Shown one piece after another: positions 39,282 through 50,890 of a stretch of DNA of 64,000 nt; position 1 is the first letter of the stretch, and the number at the start of each line of letters is the position of its first letter. Made by a program: the position numbers and the translations under genes. Under the pieces are notes generated by a model. That model saw only the letters and a program-made list of their open reading frames with translations, was not told where the DNA came from and did no database searches. Origin of the DNA: Pyrrhoderma lamaoense. Its lineage: Eukaryota > Basidiomycota > Agaricomycetes > Hymenochaetales > Hymenochaetaceae. The DNA is taken from positions 248,001 through 312,000 of the forward strand of contig NBAZ01000018.1 in NCBI GenBank assembly GCA_002794735.1. Direction: 5' to 3'.

Positions 39282-40332
39282 CGTTTTCATATGACGTACA
39301 CATACCTAATGTCTGCATCTCATTCTTCATTTTCCTCATTGTTATTTGAATTTTTGAGTTTGATTTTTTTCCAAGACAATGATGATCCTCACCCCACCTC
39401 TCCCTCCCATTCTTCTTCTTCCTTCTTCACTCAAGCCTCTTAAATATATTTATAATTCATCATTCATTGTTCATTATTCTGAAATACACATGCTGTTACT
39501 ACCCACACGAGCAGAGCTCAACACCTTCGATTTCTATTAGTTTTTTCTTTCTTGTGTGTACATGTATAATGAACCACCCTCTCTCCATCAATAAAACTGA
39601 CAATGGTCATGAGGGAAGATATGAATCAATGTAAAAAAAAGGAGATGGGAGGAAACAACGTGCCGACAGGTTTTTTTTATTCAAAAATCGTACGTAAAAA
39701 GATAATGAGAACATCGTATGATAAAAATTTTGTGTGGTCGCTGCTCGTTTCGTAAGATCAAAAAGAGGAGAAGAGGTTTCCCAAGGGCTTGCGTAAAGTG
39801 ATAGTATAAGAGTGTTTAATAATCGTAAAACAACAAGTCGAATGAATAACCCAAACTGGTGTAAGATAGAAAAATGAAAAAGGACAAAATCAAAGTAAAT
39901 AATAAACATAGAAAGGTGTAAAAGGGGAGGAACGAAGAAGAATAAGGTTAGCTGTTCGAACTGGCAAAACTAGAGAAGGGAACAAAAAATTATACTAGCA
40001 AGAGCCATCTTGAGGGAGAAAATAGAGAAAAACCTGATACAAAACGTGTGAGAAATGCGTGAATAATGGTGGTTGAAGTAAAACATTATTGAAAATTGCA
40101 AACAAAAGAAGGATGATATAATTAGATGGAGATTGCGTTCGAAAACGTTTCAAATAGTCGTGATGGATACCCCGGGGGGGAGGCAAAGTACCTAAGATAA
40201 CACAATGAGGCACATTGGAGGATGAGCCAAGTAGATAGTATTCTCATATCGAACATACTATGGCCCGTGGAGGAAGGAATAAAGCGGTAAATATTGATAA
40301 TAATGATAGTGTCTAAATAAGAAAGAAAGAAA

Positions 40333-41397
40333 CTAATGACGCCTTCCAGAGTCTGTTTCTTCAACAATAGCCATGAAGCGCACAGCTTTTCTTTGAGACG
40401 AAAGATCACTATCACTACTATTAAGACTGACGGTACCCGTCCCCACCGGTGGGCGCCCATTCCCGTTTCGTCTGAGGAATTTGTCAAGTCTTGACCTTCC
40501 CGTCCCAGAAGCCGCAAACAATCGACTCAAGGCATATCGTGGCAAGGATGTAACACTTGAAGAAGTGCTGATAGATGGAGAAGCGGAACGACTGTTAGAG
40601 TCCAATATACCAGACTTGTTTAACGGGTCTGTTTTTTTGAGTGAGGATCGGAGTGGGGTCGCCACACGAGTAGATGAAGAAGCTGTTTGTGTTTCATGGG
40701 ACTTGTAGAACGAGGTGGGGATACGACCGGTCGAATATATCGTGAATGAGCAGAGCTAGGCTCACTGCCCAGCAGATGAGCATGCGTGGGGCCGATATGC
40801 GGTGTACGAGAAACATGGAGGCCCATGGCTATTTGAGCAATCGAAGGCGGCTCTTGCGATGTAGTTCTTCCTGGGGAACTTCTCCGAGAAGTGATAGGAC
40901 TCGGAGAAACCGAACGTTCTTCGGGGGTTGAAAACATGCCACGGTCCTGTGAATACGATGCTTGTTTGTGGTGTATAAAAGCAAAAAGAGATAATCGAGA
41001 CATACCGACGTGTTTAGTCTACGATGGCTGTAACTGTTTGAGCGACGCATTGCGGAGAACAATCTAGTTGTCCGCGATCCGAGACCCGTGGCTCTGGGGT
41101 CCACTGCCAGATTTAAAACATCATTTGAGTTTACGATCACAAGAGAATTCATAGTTGGTACAGAGCTAGTTGAGTGGGTGTTCCTATGTAACAAAGAGAA
41201 ATGTGGTGCTCGGGAGAAGGGTAGAAATGAGATTGGGTCGAAGTAAGCCCTTTTTGAGGAGTTGCGCTTAAGGTTGGACTCGTGCTTGGTCCAGGTGTCG
41301 GGTAAAGAGAAGAATCTATTGCAGGCAACGAGGACACGGAGCCTCTTTGACGTTGTCTTTGACGCTCGCGCTCGCGATGAGAGCGAGGGGATAACAT
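40333..41397 (-). CDS. Ser/Pro/Arg-rich protein of unknown function with a PP1-docking-like motif
   Basis: I do not recognise the family. Reading on the minus strand from the ATG at 41397: an Arg-rich start (SPRSHRERERQRQRQRG), a Ser/Thr/Pro-rich stretch, an intron region before TMNSLVIVNSNDVLNLAVDP, then RRSNSYSHRRLNTS. After another intron come PEERSVSPSPITSRRSSPGR and other SP/RS sites, suggesting phosphorylation. The C-terminal part holds TPLRSSLKKTDPLNKSGIL and ends RKAVRFMAIVEETDSGRRH; KAVRF fits the K/R-x-V-x-F consensus for protein phosphatase 1 binding. The last exon needs one added base at GGG 40698-40700 (CCC on the coding strand) to join HETQTASSSTRVA to TPLRSS. An alternative upstream first exon starts at 41528 (MSDGFTLLYL), but it cannot be joined cleanly. 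The gene shares a short promoter region with the one at 41641. Confidence 0.6.
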
Positions 41398-41640
41398 GGA
41401 GAAGAGAAAGCACAGTCACCGCGGTGACGATGGTGGCATGGACTTGAACACGTTGAGCAATAAGGGAACATGAAACTATTTTTACTAACGGTGCTTACCA
41501 GATAAAGCAAAGTAAACCCATCACTCATGGATCTACTTTCCTAATGTGGAAAGTACAGAAATTCCCGGCGTGAGTCATCGATGCTTATATATTATATATA
41601 TATAATCCAATGATCAGTTGGGGTTCCTGGTACAGAGACG

Positions 41641-41832
41641 ATGGGTATGAATATCAACCCAAACAAGCTGATGACACCCGCTGCGGCTTTTACGATGGCT
41701 GTTGTTGTTATATTCTACACTCGGTCTGCCATCAAGCAGGTCCGACGGGAAGCCGACGTCCGTCATAACCAGGAACTAGAGGCGACGAGGAGTAGGCAGG
41801 CGTCGGAGAGGTCTTCACCGAGTGGTCACTAG
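41641..41832 (+). CDS. Small single-pass membrane protein, unknown
   Basis: A 63-residue unspliced frame beginning MGMNINPNKLMTPAAAFTMA. Residues about 12-28 form one hydrophobic helix, followed by a basic, charged tail (SAIKQVRREADVRHNQELEA) and a Ser-rich end. This is the layout of small tail-oriented organelle membrane proteins, but no family is recognised. Positively charged residues after the helix suggest the tail faces the cytosol or the matrix. It starts 112 bases from the alternative ATG of the divergent Ser-rich gene and stops 165 bases before the carnitine acetyltransferase start. An independent gene seems likelier than a leader ORF, because the frame has its own stop and a transmembrane character. 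Confidence 0.5.
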   Translation: MGMNINPNKLMTPAAAFTMAVVVIFYTRSAIKQVRREADVRHNQELEATRSRQASERSSPSGH

Positions 41833-41997
41833 ACCAAAGTCAAAAAATCAGCTTGGGCGCTCCGATTCCGATATATAACCTTACACCGCCGATACACTTA
41901 TCAATATTAGACAACTAATCTTAACGTTAATGTTCGCCCTTTTCTTACTTTTCCAGTAATTACAATCACCTGTTACTGTTACATTCTCTGGGAGCAC

Positions 41998-44086
41998 ATG
42001 AGAAACTCCTTCCTAACGAGGATTTCACATGCTATCCCGCGCGTTCAAGTAATCGGGTCTGCTCATCCAATGCCCGGTGCCTGTTTTGCGAGCAGCTTTA
42101 GGATGATACAGAGACTATCTCTTCGTCGTCTCAGTACGAACACGATGCCAAGGTATCCTCCTCATAACTGGAAACGCGCTGCTCCTGGTCCACCACCATC
42201 GACAATCACAGTGGCCAGTCAGCCATCCCTCCCAAAGCTACCCGTCCCTGCTCTCAACGATACTTTCACAAAGCTTCGCCGTTCCTTAATCCCTATCGCA
42301 TACACCAAGGATGAACTCCTCACTGTCGAGCAAAAAATATCTGAATTTGAGAATGGCATTGCTCCAGAGTTGCAAAAGCGTCTCTTAAAGCGCCAAAACG
42401 AGACTGATCATTGGCTCGAAGAATGGTGGGATGCTGTCGCGTACATGGGCTATCGTGATTCGGTATATACTTTGTCTAGGTCACACATTGAGAGCTAGCT
42501 TAACTAATAACAACGTCTACATAGGTGGTCGTGAACGTATCTTACTTCTTTGGTTTTGATGACCATCCTTCTCACTACCCTCGCGGCCCTGTTCATCGCG
42601 CAGCAGCCTTGACACGCGCCGCTCTACTGTTCCGGAAAGCATACAAGACCGGGACACTAAAGCCAGAAGCTATGAAAGATGGACCCATCTGTATGGACAC
42701 TTACCGCTGGATGTTTGATTGCTCTCGTGTTCCGGGTTCCGGAGGACTTGACTGGGGAGAATCATATGCGAAACCAGGTGATACAGGTGATTCTGGGCAC
42801 ATCATTGTTATTCGCAAAAATCGCTTCTGGAAAGTGGAGATCGCCAAGGACGATAGATTACTAAGTACAAGGACTTGGAGGGCTGTTCCAGCATGTTTAT
42901 GATAACTCTACTGGTACTTACCCTGGAGTTGGAGTTCTGACTGCGAACAATAGAGATGTTTGGGCTAAGGATTACGAAGAGCTGTTAAGGGACCCTACCA
43001 ATAAGAACATCATCCGTGATATTCACTCTTCGGCATTCATTGTCTGTATGGATGACACTCGTCCGGTGACATCGATGCATTTTCACGTCAATTATGGCAT
43101 GGTGGGAAAAGTGGAAAGTGGCTTCAGAATCGTTGGGTAGACAAACCATGCCAATTCATCGTCTGCGATGGTGAAGATGCTCTATCTGGGTTTATGGGAG
43201 AACATTCCGTTATGGATGGAACACCTACTGCTCGTCTTTGTGATGAAGTTCTCAAGGGACTTGCATCTCCCAACTTCGATCATGGAATCCCATCTACTTC
43301 TGCGTTGACACCGCCTAAACCTTTGGATTGGAATATCACGCCGGCTACTGAAGCTGCTATTGGTGAAGCTATCAAAGCAGCCCAGAAGTTGACTGATGAC
43401 CAGAACTTGAGAGTGTTTACGACTCAGTATGGGAAGAAGGATGTAAAGCGGTTTGGGTTCTCGCCGGATTCTTGGTCTCAGCTTATCATTCAATTGGCTT
43501 ACGCAAGGTGGTTAAAACGTGTCGGATGGCAGCGACCTGGGGGAACTTACGAAGCTGCTACCACTCGTCGATTTGCTTTGGGACGTACGGAGACGATTAG
43601 GTCTGTTAGCGTTGAGAGTGATAATTGGGTCAAAGCGATGGATGATCCTCAATCCGACGATACTCTGAAACGATTGTTGTTTAGGATCGCTGCTGTGAAA
43701 CATATCCAGATCGCAAAAGACGCGGGAAATGGACAGGGTGTTGATCGTCATTTGCTTGGGTTAAAGAAATTGTTGAAGGAGGATGAGAAGGTACCTGGGT
43801 TATATGACGATCCTGTTTATGTACGTGGGAGTCGATGGACGTTAAGTACCAGCCAACTGTTCTCTAACCATTTTACTGCTTATGGATGGGGAGAGGTCGT
43901 TCCGGATGGGATTGGGGTTGCTTACATGGCTGGTTTGAGGATAAGCTGTTCTTCAATTTGGCATCGAGGGTCGAGATGAAGTTGGAGGAGTTCAGAGAGG
44001 AGATGGGGAGAGCTGCAAAGGATATGTTTGTGTTGTTTGATAGGGATGTGGATGTTAAACCGGGTGTTGTCAAAGCTAAACTTTGA
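41998..44086 (+). CDS. CAT2: Carnitine O-acetyltransferase, mitochondrial and peroxisomal
   Basis: Swaps acetyl groups between CoA and carnitine so that acetyl units can cross organelle membranes. The first 49 residues are Arg/Ser-rich without acids (MRNSFLTRISHAIPRVQVIG..), a probable mitochondrial presequence. A second in-frame ATG at 42145 (MPRYPPHNW) would skip it. The core shows LPVPALNDTFTKLRRSLIP, ETDHWLEEWWDAVAYMGYRD/S, an intron at about 42463-42523, PRGPVHRAAALTRAAL, DTYRWMFDCSRVPG and GFMGEHSVMDGTPTARLCD with the catalytic His. The protein ends GVVKAKL, a PTS1 peroxisome signal, as in dual-targeted yeast Cat2. Frame breaks lie at 42871-42872, 42880-42882, 43063-43064 and 43934-43936; each needs one added base (G, G, C, T). 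The reconstruction gives DDTRPGDIDAFSRQLWHGG across the third. Confidence 0.93.
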
Positions 44087-44827
44087 TTTTGGTTTTTGTT
44101 TTTACTTCCTTCCTCACTCATGTTTTATCCTTCGATCTCCCCTCTTCTTGTTCGTACTAGATCTTGTCTGATAGATCCATAACTTGCTCCTTATTCTTAC
44201 TTCCTTTTATAACAACAACGAACGTTTACGTATATATCAGATTGTATATAGACGGCAAAGTCATACCAAAGCGCATCATCGCAATATACTTGCATCACTT
44301 GTATTCAATCGTATAAAGTAACACCAAAGACGTTTAGAAGGGCTCTCTCGGATTATGTAGTCATCTGTGTTTGGTTACAAGTCGGTTTCTTCTAATCATA
44401 TTTTTTGAAACAACTCTATATATGTATTTTAACTATACACAGAGGGCGTAGAGGGAGGAAAGAGAGTGGGAAAGAAGACAATCTCACAAAAAGACGTGAG
44501 AGACAGTAATAGTACAATAATAAGCAATAAAAACTCGAAAGAAAGGGAAAAGAGAGCACATAGCAAGGTGTACAAGAGGATGCTAACAACACAATACAGA
44601 TAACATTTACAAAGCAATACAAAAACATACAAACATTATTTTCTTTGTCTCTCCTCCCACTCCACACCCCTTTTATTTTTCCCCAATAAAACCGAGTTTG
44701 TCAAAAAAAAATCAAACAACATCAGAAAAATGACACTTGAAAAAAAAACCATTAGAGGAACACAAAACATCAAATCAGAAAAAGAAGTGTGCGTGTGTGG
44801 TTGAAGGGGGGGGAATAGGTTATACCT
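44087..44827. other. Convergent intergenic region
   Basis: About 0.74 kb between the 3' ends of the carnitine acetyltransferase and the DUF6534 gene. It is A-rich in its right half with a G8 run near 44807. Minus-strand frames at 44416-44667 are low complexity. No gene is called. Confidence 0.5.
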
Positions 44828-46756
44828 CTACACGACGGATGACAGAGAATCATGCTGCTGATGATCATGATGATGAAGATGAGGCATCGGCGTGATCACG
44901 ATCTCTTCTTCTGCTACCTCTCCTTCGTCTGTGATTAGGTCCCACGAGTAGATAGACCGAGAGCTTCGGGAACTTCGGACGGTGGAGGAGGTGTGTGTTA
45001 GTGAGGGGATTTTGCGTTCGGACATCTAGATCAAATTCGATTTGATGCGGTAGAAAAGAGGGAGAGAATTGAGGTTAGTAAGTGTTGGGGTATGGGAATT
45101 GGAGTCAGAGTCAGAGCGTGAGGAGATGCAGGGCTTACATGGTCTCCATCTAAAGGACTACCGATTGTTCTCTCGACTGTTACTGAAATACCAGCCAAAG
45201 ATTGCTGAGTGTACTATTTATCCATCAGATTAATGTGACGTTAACTAATAACTTTCAAAAAAGAAGATTTCTTTCCATACTTACCCTAGGGGATAGGACC
45301 GACGTACAAAGTCAACTTCATGCTCGCTAAAGGTGGAACGATACTGAGGAGTTTGAGGAACTCGAAATCTATCTGTTAGTTGTGTTACATTTGTTGCTTC
45401 GTGGCTGTTGGAGAAAATCTCGTTGCGGAGGCTGATGCGAGAGTTTAATCTATTGAGGAAGGTAAATATTCAGGTTAGTTCATGTTTTAGTACACTGAGC
45501 TAAAGAAGAAATGGTAAGCTTACGTTGCTAAAAGAGAATTCATATACACTACGTAAAAACGTCAATCAATTAGTCATTCACATACATAATTTATAGTTTT
45601 GAACGAAGTTTCAAAGGAGATAACAGAATTGAAAATAAAGAGATAAATCAAGGACTCACATCGTCCAATCAAAACATAAAAAAACATGAACACGAGTGTA
45701 TCAGCGAGGAAGATCCCGGTAATGAGGGCAAGCAAAGAACACAGCCCAGTGACAAGCCCAGTATTGATAGTGAAGGTGATTAAGCGAGTGATAGCTGTTT
45801 CGCTACGCTTGAATCCTGTTCTAACGCGATGGAGAAGGATGACAAGGATGATGGCTATTGAGCCGTCAGCCGCTGCTGAGACTCCGTTGACGATGCGGGT
45901 GATTGGCATGACGTGTTTGAGTTCCATGAAGGTTGTTAAAACTGCCGCTCGTCCGAAATAGAGACAAGCTCCGACGAATTGGCCGATGACAAGGATGAAG
46001 ACCGACCCTGCTAAAGGGATATTACGATCGCTAACTGGAGGATTAACGTGTATCGGGAGTTAGTGATCCTATAATTAAGTGTATAGAGATTATGTGACGT
46101 ACGCTTCCATACTCTCAGGACAAACACTACTTGAACCATGATACATGAAAAGGCAGAAATAAGTAATGAGGCAACTAGAAATCTATTAGTCGTTAATGAG
46201 TGTATGAGTAAAGCTAGTAAATAGCGATGTAGAGTAGCTGGGGAATGAACCTATCAAGTATAGTGATGGCATCACGATCACCAAAATTCACAATTAGGTA
46301 CTGGTATGGTACCTCTATTAAGAACGCTTCATGTAACGTATTAAGTGCCCAAATGAAGAATATGTGTATCTTCAACCAAAGTGGGTCCTTCGTATAATGC
46401 TACGAGATGGTGTCAGCCTTGAATGACATTAAATCCAGTTTTCAGACTTACAGAATAGTAAAAGTACAACTGAACAGTCCCGATACACCATAAACTATAA
46501 TCACAAAAGTGAGTAATGGCAAAGAAAAAGATTATAAACACTCACCCCATTGAAAATCTTAACATCGAATTTTGTCAGTGATTATTAGGATTCTAAACCT
46601 TCTTTCAACTGGGACTTACACACTTGCGAGATATAAGGGAGCCATCTGATTTGGAAAAATGTCCAGCCTCGATGCCAAGCAAAATAAACAGAAATAACTC
46701 ACAACAAACTCAATGGTCTGAAAGCCGAAGTTTACAGGTGGAGGAGACTGTGACAT
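44828..46756 (-). CDS. Multi-pass membrane protein, DUF6534-type
   Basis: A many-exon gene for a probable seven-helix plasma-membrane protein of a family that is abundant and often unannotated in basidiomycetes. The start is MSQSPPPVNFGFQTIEFV at 46756. Next come the characteristic KDPLWLKIHIFFIWALNTLH helix region and VPYQYLIVNFGD, then the AVLTTF.MELKHVMPITRIVNG loop and the family segment RLITFTINTGLVTGLCSLLA, followed by FYVLIGR and NSLLATLNSRISLRNE. The cytosolic tail reads FRVPQTPQYRSTFSEHEVDF and VTVERTIGSP, and the last exon MSERKIPSLTHTSS ends at 44828. Introns are about 50 to 60 nt. Function is unknown; a receptor role is only a guess from topology. The frame appears intact, although the short exons around 46100-46600 were joined by inference. 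Confidence 0.7.
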
Positions 46757-47707
46757 TGCTATTAAATTATCTTCACCGTAGACTCACGGACAGATGATGA
46801 GACCAAGGGATTTGATTAACCCCGTTAGACAGGCTGATGGGGAAGACAATTCACTAGTAGGACCATGTGAAAGAAACTCAGAGACTTATAAGTACGATCG
46901 GAATGTATATAGAATACATTGAGAAAGTAGAAGATCAAGAGTAGCAAATAACATATGTTTGAGCCCCTGATTACCAGTCAAAGTTATAAGACGATTTTGT
47001 TCAATAAGACTTCGGAACCCAGGGGATGTAGATCTAGCCAGTGAGCCATTTCTTTTACAACGAGGGTACATAATTATGCATAAGAAGCAGTTGACGGATC
47101 AACTGTTAGTAGGTACCAGTAGTATAGTCTCAGCAAAAGCTCCCGCCGGACCATCCGCAGCGGGAAGAAAGCTATGCACAGGGCGATATTAATTGCTAGC
47201 GACAACTGTTGAGATGGTTATTTTTTATGTTGTGTGCCAAGATTTGAGTAGTCGTTCATCTCCAGGTTTGTATCTTCCGGGACCAGGTTTCTATGATCAA
47301 GGTTGGTAAGATTTGTGGCGCCGTCGGTTGAAAAGCGATCTGGTACTCCGTGTGGATTTTCAGGAAAAGTAGAGAAACGAAACTAGAGGGGAAAGAGCGG
47401 TAGATTGGCGCAAATCATCCTATGAATTCAGGACCTGACACCTTACGTCAGCTTCGGAGCCAGAGTCGTTCTTGTGTATAGGAATACGCAGTATTCAATT
47501 AAAATACCATGAGCAACAGAAACTGCGGAACGGTTCTACATTAGATATTTAAAACAGCAGTGCACATAGTACTACGTATCGTAATAGTAGTGTTACCATG
47601 ACAAATCAAGACAAATGAGGAAATCCAAGTAGGGTCTATAAGTAAGAATATAAAGTACACATACAAAGGAAATAATGATATAATGATACACATGATGATG
47701 TTGGCAC
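46757..47707. other. Intergenic region upstream of the DUF6534 gene
   Basis: About 0.95 kb between two minus-strand genes: the promoter of one and the 3' flank of the other. The frame at 46886-47071 has no motif. Nothing else is recognised. Confidence 0.5.
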
Positions 47708-49246
47708 TTATTCTCGGGGTTGGTAAACAGGTGGTGGCATGGTGGGGTGAGTCATATCGGGCTGGTGGTGACGATGTCGCTCAACCTCCTCATGTAACCG
47801 CAGTACATGGGCTTGTAAAGCAGAGAGCTGGCTCAGAACACAAGTCTCGGAATCACTGGTTTCAGTTACAGGACTAATAGGGTCAGTATATCTTTGATGC
47901 GACCCTGATCTATTATGCTTGGATAGATGTTAGTAGTGGTCTTATTTATTAAAATGATTAATTATAGCATACACCATGTAAATCCTTTTTCATAATCATT
48001 GGCGTAGTTGGCGAGGAAAATCCTATTGGTGTGGATGGCTGGTGGTTTCTATTTTCCCTAAAACTGTGTTAGGAAAGTGTCACGAATTTAGTAAGCTTAG
48101 AAAACCGACGTACTCTAGCACCAATGGTGTAATTTCTTTGGACTTTGCCGGGTCCTTGCGGAGGAAGGACCACGTCGAATCGGTATCAGCGGAATCACGG
48201 CGTCTTTTTCTGCAGCAAAGGAGTAACGCGACAAGGATAAGGATCGCTGCAGTGCCGCCAACTGCCCGCCAACAATCGCTCCAACATTGGATGAAGATGA
48301 TTCTGTTGTGTTTGATCCAGAAGATGAATCAGCAGAGTCCGTAGATTGAGATCCTGAACCTGCTAGTACAGTATTAGAAGTATCTCCTGTCACGGATCCG
48401 GAAGTCAAGGTAGCTGACGATTCGGATGTGACAGTAGACCCTAACACTGTTGCACTACTCGAGGAAGTAGACGAACCACTAGATTTAGATGTAGAACTTG
48501 AGGAAGTTCCTGAAGTAGTTCCGGAGTTACTTGTTTGTGTAGAGCTGGAGCTGACCGACGTGCTAGACGTTGTAGAACTTGTAGGAGTAGACGAACTGCT
48601 GGAAGTCTGATCTGATGTCCTAAAAGTAATCTGAGTATCATGGATTTCTGCTAACGCCGTACAGTTGATACATACGTATAAACAAGATAATCAAATAAAA
48701 CGAGCGATGACTGTCCACTTGGAGCATTCGCCGAAATGACGAGGGTATGAGACCCATCCGATAGGCCCTGCTTTGAGAAGCATTCTTGATTGTACAAAAA
48801 TTCGGCACCTCCTGTTGGACTATGGGAGTAAGTACCAACAGTGGAATCGTCGAGACTGAACGTAAGATTCGTGGTGAGGGTGAGATCTCCGGTCTGGATA
48901 TCGGGGACTATGAAGTATGCAGCTATCCCAGTACCTAGAGAGAACACTGTAAGGGCACAAGAATGCTAAACTTTCACGACTAGTACACACCAGTGAACTC
49001 ATATGTTATTGTATGAGCAGTATCCCCCGCTTGGTACGTTGTGTCATGCCATGAGCTTCCATGGGCAGAAGAAGCGGTAGGACTGGCCGAACATGAGGTG
49101 CATCCATTCCCTTGGTTCCAGTCATCCGCTGGAGAATAAGTTATCGAATCTGAAGTATCATCAACAGTAACGTCTTCAGAATAAACGAGCGACGAAAGAA
49201 GGAAAAGGCAAAAAGAGAGTGCGTGATGCACTTTATGAAAGTACAT
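47708..49246 (-). CDS. Single-pass surface protein with galactose-binding-like ectodomain and Ser/Thr-rich stalk
   Basis: A signal peptide (VHHALSFCLFLLSSLVYS) is followed by DSITYSPADDWNQG and WHDTTYQAGDTAHTITYEF. After introns comes LTFSLDDSTVGTYSHSP, then GLSDGSHTLVIS and SLVLFDYLVYT. This beta-rich pattern recurs in basidiomycete membrane proteins predicted to bind glycans. A long Ser/Thr stalk follows (about 48350-48620), then a transmembrane helix AVGGTAAILILVALLLCC with basic RKRRRDSADTDS. The cytosolic tail ends in QLSALQAHVLRLHEEVERHR and MPPPVYQPRE, stop at 47708-47710. The helix only appears after adding one base at CCC 48265-48267 (GGG on the coding strand); the raw frame would give no membrane anchor. 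It may be a wall-integrity sensor, by analogy only. Confidence 0.68.
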
Positions 49247-50890
49247 TTCTTGATGAACAAAGGTTCAACATCAGGAGAGATATCTGGACGCTGACGTCTA
49301 TAAGTATGAATTGGTTCGGAAATCCGAAGACGGATGGATGTAACATTGATCAGAAGTTTCCAGGTAAACCATCAACAGCCTATTAGTTTAATCATTAATA
49401 AATGTACTAGGCACTAGAGCAGATTGGAGCATGTTGTCTAGCTTAATGGGGTAAATAAAAACTTTCTCAACGAACTCCTTCCCATCGTAGAACGTAGCAA
49501 GACTAAAAAAGGTACAGAAAACTCCCGGCTAAATAATCATTCAGAAAATGTGTTTGTGAGATGGTCACTAATTAGTGACAGTACATAAATTGTAGTTGAT
49601 TTTTTCAGAGAGAACACACTTTTCAGACGAGAACCATAGGGTGTTCTATCTTGCGATGTGTAAAGGCTTACAGCTGAGGTTGTACATAGCCGAATAGCCC
49701 TGAGACTCAGATAGCGATTAGCCGTTGCGGTGTACCTAGCCGTGGCCACAGTGCCACCTCTTTCCCCGAAGCTCTCGATCTGATCTTCAAAGTCGTTACA
49801 GAGTTATACCCTAAATCTGTATCTGAGTATTTTTTTCATGAGTTTGCTGCAGATCGAAAATGAGCATGGTAGGTAAAAAGGATGATGTCTAAAGGCCTAT
49901 ATCGTAGATTAGATATATCAATGAGTTAAAACAATTTCAAAGTCAGAGGACTCATATTATAATGAGTGTATATTTTACATCTACTTTTCAAAATAAGTTG
50001 ATATCGATGTTGCGGGATATCATTCAACAATTCATGACAGGTTGATGAGACTTGGGAGATCTACATTAGTGCATTGTACTGGTATACATACCGGTAGAAT
50101 TTCGTCTACTACATACATATTCATTTCAGGTCGATCATCTAGGATGAAGGGCCAAGTCTGTAGTAGCCGTATCCACTTATAGATTGATTGTAGTAGCATT
50201 ATAGGCTAATGAATAATTCTACTGCTACACTCATCCTTGATGATCGGGTGTCGTAATCAGTTATGACTTGAGAGGTGGAACGAGGCTCTTTTTTTTAGCC
50301 CAAGAATCCACTCTCCTTATACAGTATTGTTTTAGAGGGCATACAATGAACTGACCACGATAGCTTATATGCTTTAATACTCGTTATGATGCCCTCTGAT
50401 CCCACTAATCAGTGGTAACAACTGAACTGAAACATGGGTTCTTCTTGAGTGAGTGTGGTATGCACTGGTGGCAGTTTCTTTGAAACGTTTTGCTTCGCAT
50501 ATCAGTGTCATAAGCTGAAATTTTCAAGTATCAATATATCATGATGATTAGATACATTAGATGAGGAAAATCGCGTGGATATTTTTTTTGTTAGAAATTT
50601 TTGTTAGAAATAATAAGAAATTCTAAATTTCGTGATTTAAGTGACCATTCCTGAATTGATTATATATTGACTTTTCTAGGCCTATACATTAAACCTGAAC
50701 AAAACTGGATGCGTCCACTGGTTTCAAGTAAAGCTGGGAGGGGCAAATTCAGTCTTAGTCTGAGTCCCTTTGTCCCTTCGCTGAGTTCCATTTTCGGTAA
50801 ATGACGTAATCAGATTTCGGTGATTTCTTGTACTGTACTATTGCGGCCTAAGCCTTTTGTACTTCTTCTCTTGAGACAAGCCTGACAAAC
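49247..50890. other. Divergent intergenic region
   Basis: About 1.6 kb carrying the promoters of the surface protein (-) and the DnaJ protein (+). It is AT-rich. The minus-strand frame at 49537-49749 has no motif. No RNA gene was recognised. Confidence 0.5.

Larger units (their letters stand above)
38131..40332. other. Long intergenic region with homopolymer tracts
   Basis: About 2.2 kb between convergent genes, so mostly 3' flanks. It is AT-rich and has long homopolymers, including C10 at 39060-39069 and T10-C-A12 at 39259-39281. The frames at 38847-39035, 39607-39909 and 39995-40213 show no motif. No gene is called. Confidence 0.55.

Noticed and set aside
44416..44667. Hydrophobic minus-strand frame resembling a small membrane protein
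   Set aside because: Low complexity (Leu/Ser/Cys/Phe from CT-rich DNA), overlaps a second such frame, and no splice partner or motif.
48428..48610. Plus-strand Glu/Leu/Val-rich frame opposite the surface protein stalk
   Set aside because: Antisense of a Ser/Thr-rich stalk, the same artefact as at the chitin deacetylase.
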